From: Linnemannia hyalina
Taxonomy: Eukaryota > Mortierellomycota > Mortierellomycetes > Mortierellales > Mortierellaceae
DNA: 64,000 nucleotides
NCBI GenBank assembly: GCA_019671135.1
Contig: JAHRHY010000004.1
Span: 682,001 to 746,000, forward strand
Direction: 5' to 3'
Position numbers and translations under genes: made by a program. Positions 57,732 through 64,000 of this stretch are shown here, piece by piece. The notes beneath the pieces are model-generated. The model ran no database searches. It saw nothing but the letters and a program-made list of their open reading frames with translations, and had not been told where the DNA came from. Positions within the stretch are counted from its first letter, which is position 1. Every line of letters begins with the position of its first letter.

Positions 57732-59979
57732 CTACTGTTCATCAGGACTGAGCCGATAAGCATACGCAAGCAAGATCACCTTGGCAAGTTCCTCAGTGGA
57801 CTGGCCTGCGACAGCATCGCCATACTCATCGTAGACATTCAGGAACGACATTAACTGGTCCATGTTACGCTCACTCTGCTTACAGTGCTCCTCTGCGGCC
57901 GCCTCATCTACGCTCACCTCACCCAGCTCATCAGCACCCTCGCTGCCATTCATAGCATGAGCCGACAGGTTGGAAAATGCAGCCGATATCCGTTGGAAGA
58001 CGTCGCTGATGCTCTTGAACCTCCATCCGGTAGTGAGTGTCGCCAGGTTGCGGTCCAACACAAAGGGGTCCTGGACAATTAATCCTGAAAAGAACTTGTT
58101 CCGATCTTTGGCGCCATTCATCATTGCGAGGGGTTCCGCGGGGGGTGGTAGGAGGTCATCCCAGTCCTTGAATTTCTTGGTCGCATAGTCAAAGAAATCG
58201 ACGACAAGGCGGAAAGGCGACTTCTTGGTAGGGCTCTTGTCGAACGACTTGATCTTGGCCATCTCTTCATCAAAGTCGTAGCAGACAATTCGGCAGCCCG
58301 GGGTGGGTTCTGTCAATCGCTTGAAGACCAAGTCTTCCTCAGACTGAAGGGTACCTGGAGCACGCGTGGTTTGGGTGGTTGGCGATGAAGACGTCGACGG
58401 TTTCGACTTTTTGCTTCTACTGCGACCACGGCGCTTCTTTTTCTTGGAACCCCCCACGACCGCCACCACACCTCGATTGTCGATGCCTCGAACCATCTCT
58501 TCCTCCAATGGCAACCTCCCTTCGACCGGTCCCGAGTAAAAGTCAAAGTCAACCCGTCGACCCTGATGTTTCAACAGATTGGGCAGGATCCTCTCCTTCT
58601 GCAGGTAATTAATCGCTATCATGGCGACAGCAAGGTTGCTGAGTGTCTCTTGGGTGCGACCATATCTATTCAGAGTCTCCTGAACAATGAAAACAAAAGG
58701 CTCGACTCGCTCATCGATACTAGCATAGGCTTGAAAGAGCTTGCGTATGGAGGTGCCAGCGGAATGATCGAAAGAGACTTGGCAGGTAAGGTTGGACTTT
58801 GGGTCAAGGAAGCAGACAGACGTCGGGTTGGTTGCGCTCTTGCCCTCAAAGTAGCGTCTGGAGATTTCGATGGTCTCGTACCCGGCTTGGGTGAGACTGG
58901 GCAAGAGATACTTGACGATTTCATCCAACCTCTCCATCTCTGGAGGAAGGTTCCTGGGTTTGTCTATCTTGATCAGCAACTCCAGGTCGTAATCGGAAAA
59001 GCTGATGCCCTTAGATGATGAGCTATTGGTATCGATGGTCGAGCGGTCAACAAAGGAGTTTAGCGAATGCATCCATATGGCGTGTTGTGGATGTGGTAAA
59101 ATCATTATCTTTTTGTTTGCTCACCTGAGCACTGCAACATCAGAATGGGTCATCGCTTTGATGACATGGATGAGTTCTTGCTCTTGGCACTGCCGGTTAG
59201 CACTCGAGGCCACTCTCTACAGTTCCAGAAAAGTTACATGAGGGTAGAAGGGGGAAAAATTAGAGCATGTCAGTTCCAACAGTTCCAAAGAAAGAGCCCA
59301 GAACCAAAAAAAAAAAACAAGCAATAGAAAAATGAACGGAGTTGATTACCTCCCTCTGCCACTGTGCATCACAAATAAAATCCTTCAGGGCATCTCTCGC
59401 CCTGTCCGTCCCAGCATCTCTCAAAAAAGTCTTGCACATTGCAACAAACTCATCCCCCGACGAACAAAATAGTCCATTCCGTTGCAGTAACCCCACCAGG
59501 AACTCCACCTCCCCCCTGTATGGCTCTGGCACTATAGTTGCGAACTTTCTCCTCATGTCGACAATATCCTTCAACTGGAACACTGGGACGCTGATACACT
59601 CTGGCAGCTGGTCACCACCTATAGCTTCATCATCGAGCCATATATCATTGGCGATGTGTTCAGGGATGACTTGGTAGCGATGTCGAAAGCTGACGATGTA
59701 GTTGATGACGCCAGAGAGAGAGTTGAGTTTTAGGCGGTGGAGGATGGTGTCGCCGGTTTGGCGTGAAGTGTCCTTGAGGGTCAGTTGGAGGTAGTAGTGG
59801 GCAATGTAGGCGAACTTGGAGCTGAGGTCCATGGGGATGAAGTTATTTCTGTTCGTTTTTGTTGTCTTTTCTGTTGTGTTTTGATGGAGGAGGGTGATCT
59901 CAAAGACAAGGCGTTCGTAGAGGTAGGCAATGAGGATGTCGTCGACAAATGTTAGTTCTGTCGACGAAGAGGATGTCAT
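57732..59979 (-). CDS. terminal nucleotidyltransferase-like protein (Cid1/TUT fold), probably inactive
   Basis: Exons 59979-59350, 59216-59125 and 59022-57732 give 670 residues with matching phases (0, then 2). Residues 1-210 are an unrecognised helical N-terminal domain. The nucleotidyltransferase core begins with ELIHVIKAMTHSDVAVL and SSSSKGISFSDYDLELLIKI, placing two aspartates in the D.D position; the usual G-S pair is S-S. The third catalytic Asp is expected in the strand TCQVSFDH (usually CDISF), but Gln stands there. The palm-to-central helix region follows (GTSIRKLFQAYASIDERVEPFVFIVQ; LSNLAVAMIAINYLQ). After a Lys/Ser-rich insert comes the PAP-associated signature LIVQDPFVLDRNLATL. 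Family members add U or A to RNA 3' ends. With the third Asp replaced this one may be a pseudo-enzyme or a diverged transferase. A truncated paralogue lies at 43-44 kb. Confidence 0.8.
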
Positions 59980-61277
59980 GGTTGGTGAAAGAGGGTGTGC
60001 TTGAAGGAGTGAGTGAGTTCGTGAGAAGGAATAAAGAAGATAAAAGGGCAAGATGTGAACAGAAACGAAGGGAGAGACAAACAAGGTTGTGAAGAGCTCT
60101 GGGGAGAGAGGGTCTGCGAAACCACAAGAGCTCATTGTTGTGTCCTTTCATCTCGAAATAGTTGTTCGTTCATCTATCTTTTTTAAATGCGCGGGACGAC
60201 CACCTCTCTTCTTTTTGTCCATCACACTGCACAAGTGGAAGCAGAAAATAGCCCAATCTGCGATCAGGTGTTTCATTTTACACTATGAGTGAGCGAACCC
60301 CCTTCTTTCCTCCCTCGCATTGGCCATGTGTCAATGACATTGAGCACAGCAGATGCCCCCTCTCTCTCTCTAGCGCCACCAAGCTGCGACGATTGCTCAC
60401 ACACAGCATCGTCTTTCAGAAAATTACGGGTCGAAATGAAAAAGAGGAGAGTAGGCCTCCCGCCGAATTAACTTTGACGGGACACCGACGCAGTATGGCT
60501 GGCAGCACGCGTTTGATTGACAGAACGCGTTTGACATGAGACAGTGGAAGACTGTCTATGATGTCTTTTTCGCAAACTTCCGAGACAAACGCGTTCTTAC
60601 CAATGATCAATGTTCATTGACATGACAGCAAAGTATTCTGGCGTACCATGAACAGACGGGTTAATTACCCCTCTCCTCTCCCCATTTTCTTTCCTTTTTC
60701 TTCTTTCTTTCCTACCCTCTTTCTTCCTTTCTTTCTTTCTTTCGTTCTTAGATATGCTCGCTTTTTTATTCTCTTGTGCCTATTACGTTGCTGCTGTTGA
60801 GAGGGTAAAGAAAGGCTGGGTTGTTGGGAGGGGCGGATGAAGCATGTGGAAAAGGCGGATCTCTGCAGGGTTAAAAGAGGTTTTATGTCCCCCCCCCCCC
60901 CTCCCTTCCACGATGCAAATAGCGGTTGTAAGGGACCAAAAGGGATCTGTTTGGGACAAGACTATCATGCAGGATGCTGTACAAAAGATTCGAGATCCAA
61001 GCACTCTCAAATAAAAATAAAACTCCCCACGGGGGTTTACTTTATTTCTTGTCACCCTGCTGTTGTTCTTCAGTACTACCTCCAACAGAAAGACTGGGGG
61101 GTTTTCCTGATCTGGCACGTATACATCGTACAACTATAAGACTGTCCCAACCTCTCCATCCAATTGTTTTTTTATTTTATTTTGGAGGCTAACTAAACAG
61201 ATCCCTCTGTTTGTTTCGTTATTCTCCTGTTCACACCCGGTTGATATTTTCCAGCAGGGTTTCCGGTCGTGAGGTGC
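59980..61277. other. intergenic region with MCB-like sites
   Basis: Contains the leader of the nucleotidyltransferase-like gene, three ACGCGT sites (listed separately), CT-rich sequence at 60665-60750, and a C homopolymer near 60889. No gene is supported. Confidence 0.6.
60507..60594. promoter_or_regulatory. cluster of three ACGCGT (MluI cell-cycle box-like) sites
   Basis: ACGCGT at 60507-60512, 60525-60530 and 60589-60594. The first two lie in a short direct repeat (ACGCGTTTGA). The site is palindromic, so orientation is undefined. The nearest start is the nucleotidyltransferase-like gene 530 bases away on the minus strand. Confidence 0.5.
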
Positions 61278-64000
61278 TTATTCCTTGCAGACAAGTCTGA
61301 TGACGTTTTTCGATCGGACCATATCATCCTTGTACTCTGAGATGCCCTCATAGAAAAAGTCGTCCATGTTCAAAAGGTTAATATACACCATCACATCCTC
61401 GTCGCCAGTCACAGGGTTTGCCTTGACTTGGGTAACAGGCATACCAAACTGGACGTCAGGGAGCTCGAGGTGGATTCGGAGGATGCCCTTAAGCTCGGAA
61501 GGAGTGCTTGTATCCACGTAGGCAGATCGAATGCCGGCCAAGTTCTTGTTCTCCGTGACATCGTCCGCTTTCAATAAGCATACGCGAACGTCGCTGGACG
61601 TCTCGTTTTCCTTGTGCTTCCTCTGTGGCATAGAGCTGCTGTAGAACTTAATCGCAAGAGAGCCGGCGTACTTTGTGTCAGAGAAAAACCAAGCTCCATC
61701 CGGATGTGTGCCAAAGTTGGCAATAAGCATCTTGTTCGTAGGGCGTTTGGAGAGAAAGGGGTGATCGGCGGCTACGTTACTGTCGGTATATCCAAATCCA
61801 TTGGCCGTATTGATCTCGTCGATTTGAAGCTTGAGATCGTTACACCATTTAGGCTAGGCGATGCCTTTGAGGAAAGGGAGATCCACGAGACGGAAATCAT
61901 TGGAGCGCTGAAGTGATCGACGGAAAAGTGGTTCCAGTACATCTCCCTTTGACGTTGAACCCACGCCGAAGTTGGTGATAATCTGGTAAAGTTGATCCAG
62001 GTACTCCGAGAATGCACAATCCTTGCCCAACGACTTGAGCACCTCCTCCGCCTCAAGCACCATGGGCTCGTTCATGATCTGGTGAACGCCATCAGGGTGT
62101 TGTCGCAGACTGCACAACACCATGTTCACAAAGTCGAATTGCTGATTGGTCGAGAACGTTATCTTGCCACCCCGGAGACGATTCGCCAAGAGCATTCGAC
62201 AAAGAAAACGAGATACCTCGCCGGTTTTGTCGCTCCGGAGAATAGTGCGCACGTTCTCCCGAAGAACATGCTTCAGATGCTCGATCGTGTCATCGACAGC
62301 AATGTCCAGAATAGCCTGCTTGGAGATCTGGGTCGCGTTGGGTACGATGAGGCGCCTGATAATACCAAGAGAAAATTGAGCTCGCCCTGACAGCTTGCGG
62401 CGCTTGGCAGGCGGGATTTCACAATCCGACAGGTCGACTAGGTCCGATAGCATGTTGTTGACTTCGTTTTCATCCAACTGAGGAAATTCTGTGATCCTTG
62501 TGAGGTTGGTGGGCTTGTCAACACCCGAGTACAGATTGACTACATTCTGCAACGAGAGAGCTGTGCCAAGGATTACCAGAGTTGCCTGAATGCTGCTCAG
62601 TGTGGGAGACAAAGGCTCGAGGAAGCCGCGGAGGTGCTTGAGATGGACTTGGTTCTTGACGTTGAAGATGGCATATGTGTTGTATTTGTTGTCGATCAAA
62701 GCGGATGGCGAGATGAGCCTGTTGGGTAGGATGCCATTCTCCACGATTTTGGCTTCGTCCATAGCAATCACCAGCCCGAGTCGTCGGGGGACAAGAAGTA
62801 AGTGAAGCTTGGTCTGAGTCTTGCGGAGCATAGCTCGAATGGTGTGGATGTCGTACTCCTGCAGGATATGGACCAGCTTGCCGATCGTTGCATCTCCGGT
62901 GGTCGTCTGCTCACGGAAGAACTGGAACTGGTCCAATGCAGGTTTGCTGGCGAGGAGAAATTTCAGGAAAAGCAAACGTGCCAGAATCTCGAGCTCGACG
63001 CGCTCCCCTGCGCGAGCTTTGACCTTGAAAACGATACCGAGCTGATCACCCTGCTCCTCGTCGACAACAGACATATATATGTTCTCGACGTCCCTTGCAA
63101 GCGTCAGGAAGTTGGGATCTTCAAAGTCCGGTGAGTCGGTGGTGCGTGGGATGGAACAGACGCAGTAGATGACAAGTGCTTGGTTGCCAGATGGATGACG
63201 GTGGCGGTCTTTCCTGAGCCAGACGGGGCAACCATGGCACCACACGAAAGGCACGTGACTTGCCGATGTCACCTTCGACAATGGAGCGCTGAGTCTCCCC
63301 GGTGGTCGTCCTGGCCTGCTTGCCCAGCGCAAGTCCCAACATCCTTTGCTGTTTGGTCGTAAGGTAGGGTCGTCTTGAAATAGCACTTTAGCACCTCCTT
63401 GTGGGACATCTCGAGCTCCTTTAGATCGAGGGAGTGGTTGGTATATTGATGATGGACGCCGTTGAGAATGATCGCCAGCTCCTGCTCAAAGCGCTCCTCC
63501 GGAACAGAAATGAGATGTGCGGGTTTATCTACATAATCAAGAGGGATATAGAAGTTAGCAATAAAAAAAAAGATCACATATCCATTTTTTAGGCAAGGTA
63601 AAGATGCCCGTCCGTGACGACATATCAATTTTAACCAATTAAAAGTGGTGATCCTCGTGCACATGGCATCCTAGACCGTACATGAGGATTGTACAGTCCG
63701 TCTTCCCCAGGTCAGGAACGACTCACGCCGGACGAACCCTGTAAAAAGAAAGCATATCCATGAGAATGTGCAAAGTCGGACTCACCAGAATGTGATGCGT
63801 CTTTGCATAGGCCGAGCGAAGAGTGGGCGCAAGGAAGGTACATGGACCACGTCGTTAAGGGGAAGAGAGAATTTAGGTTAGCTCAATGGACAAACTCAAC
63901 GCAAGGGGTGAAGGGGAGCAAAACGCGCATGCAATACCTTGAGGAGGACGCTGGACGATGATGTGGATAGTTTTCTTGCGTGGTACCTGTGGAAACCACT
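61278..64000 (-). pseudogene. Crinkler-like P-loop protein, frameshifted and interrupted, 5' end outside window
   Basis: Upstream exons are visible at 64000-63938 (RKKTIHIIVQRPPQ), ~63738-63727 and from 63528. The frame then changes three times: near 63344, near 63237 and near 63180. The pieces between carry LGLALGKQARTTTGETQRS, the Walker A motif APSGSGKTATVIHLA, and VIYCVCSIPRTTD. From ~63180 to 61854 the frame is open for ~440 codons (LARLLFLKFLL, FSTNQQFDFVNMVLCSLRQHPDG). A TAG at 61854-61856 then interrupts it, after which the same frame continues to 61278 (GFGYTDSNVAADHPFLSKRP). The order of motifs matches Crinkler-type proteins of early-diverging fungi and oomycetes: N-terminal ubiquitin-like/DWL region, P-loop NTPase, variable C-terminus. 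With four lesions this is most likely a pseudogene; sequencing error would have to occur several times. Confidence 0.75.

Noticed and set aside
60539..60557. 7-bp inverted repeat AGACAGT/ACTGTCT
   Set aside because: Too short to be significant at this scale.
1..64000. tRNA, rRNA, CRISPR arrays, bacterial operons
   Set aside because: I looked for T-loop and anticodon-arm signatures, rRNA-like conserved blocks and evenly spaced direct repeats and found none. The gene structure is eukaryotic.

Overview
The window reads as nuclear DNA of a filamentous fungus, most likely an early-diverging lineage of the Mortierella type. Genes are interrupted by short GT-AG introns, 5' leaders are pyrimidine-rich, homopolymer runs are common, and the accessory genes match families I associate with Mortierellaceae and related fungi: a Crinkler-type P-loop gene, a receptor-like protein ending in ribonuclease-inhibitor-type leucine-rich repeats, and a CAP/PR-1 fragment. 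The taxonomic call is inference; no rRNA or other marker gene is present. Exon coordinates below were assembled by hand from splice sites and reading phase.

Layout. 1-7.1 kb: three minus-strand paralogues of a single-pass membrane family, the first cut by the window edge. 8.2-10.5 kb: a four-exon flavin monooxygenase on the plus strand. 12.2-13.3 kb: a His/Ser-rich protein. 15.7-20.9 kb: a nearly perfect 5.2-kb palindrome carrying a hairpin-unit minisatellite and outward-facing promoter-like cores. It abuts the 3' part of a CAP-domain gene. 22-39 kb is a housekeeping block: CCZ1 (Rab7 activation), mitochondrial-type malonyl-CoA:ACP transferase, an NHP6-like HMG protein, VPS35 (retromer), a UPF0145/YbjQ-fold protein and an IFRD-family protein. 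39.8-46.6 kb: a secreted Cys-rich, probably GPI-anchored protein, remains of a nucleotidyltransferase-like gene, and a secreted amidohydrolase. 48.5-64 kb is accessory again: a decayed tail of the membrane family, a receptor-like LRR gene with an in-frame stop, a fourth full membrane-family member, a terminal-nucleotidyltransferase-like gene missing one expected catalytic aspartate, and a Crinkler-like pseudogene running off the right edge.

Functional links. CCZ1 (with Mon1) activates Rab7/Ypt7, and Rab7 recruits the retromer core that contains VPS35, so two steps of the same endosomal pathway lie about 7 kb apart. Conserved single-copy genes fill the centre, while multicopy, decaying or repeat-rich genes occupy both flanks.

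Most notable items: the giant palindrome at 15703-20928; the membrane-protein family with a conserved three-exon phase-0 structure; a 21-bp-stem hairpin at 7536-7590; a possible 2-nt exon in the YbjQ-type gene; a nucleotidyltransferase fold with a replaced catalytic residue; and the cluster of broken or recently amplified receptor and effector-like genes at the right end. No tRNA, rRNA or CRISPR array was found.
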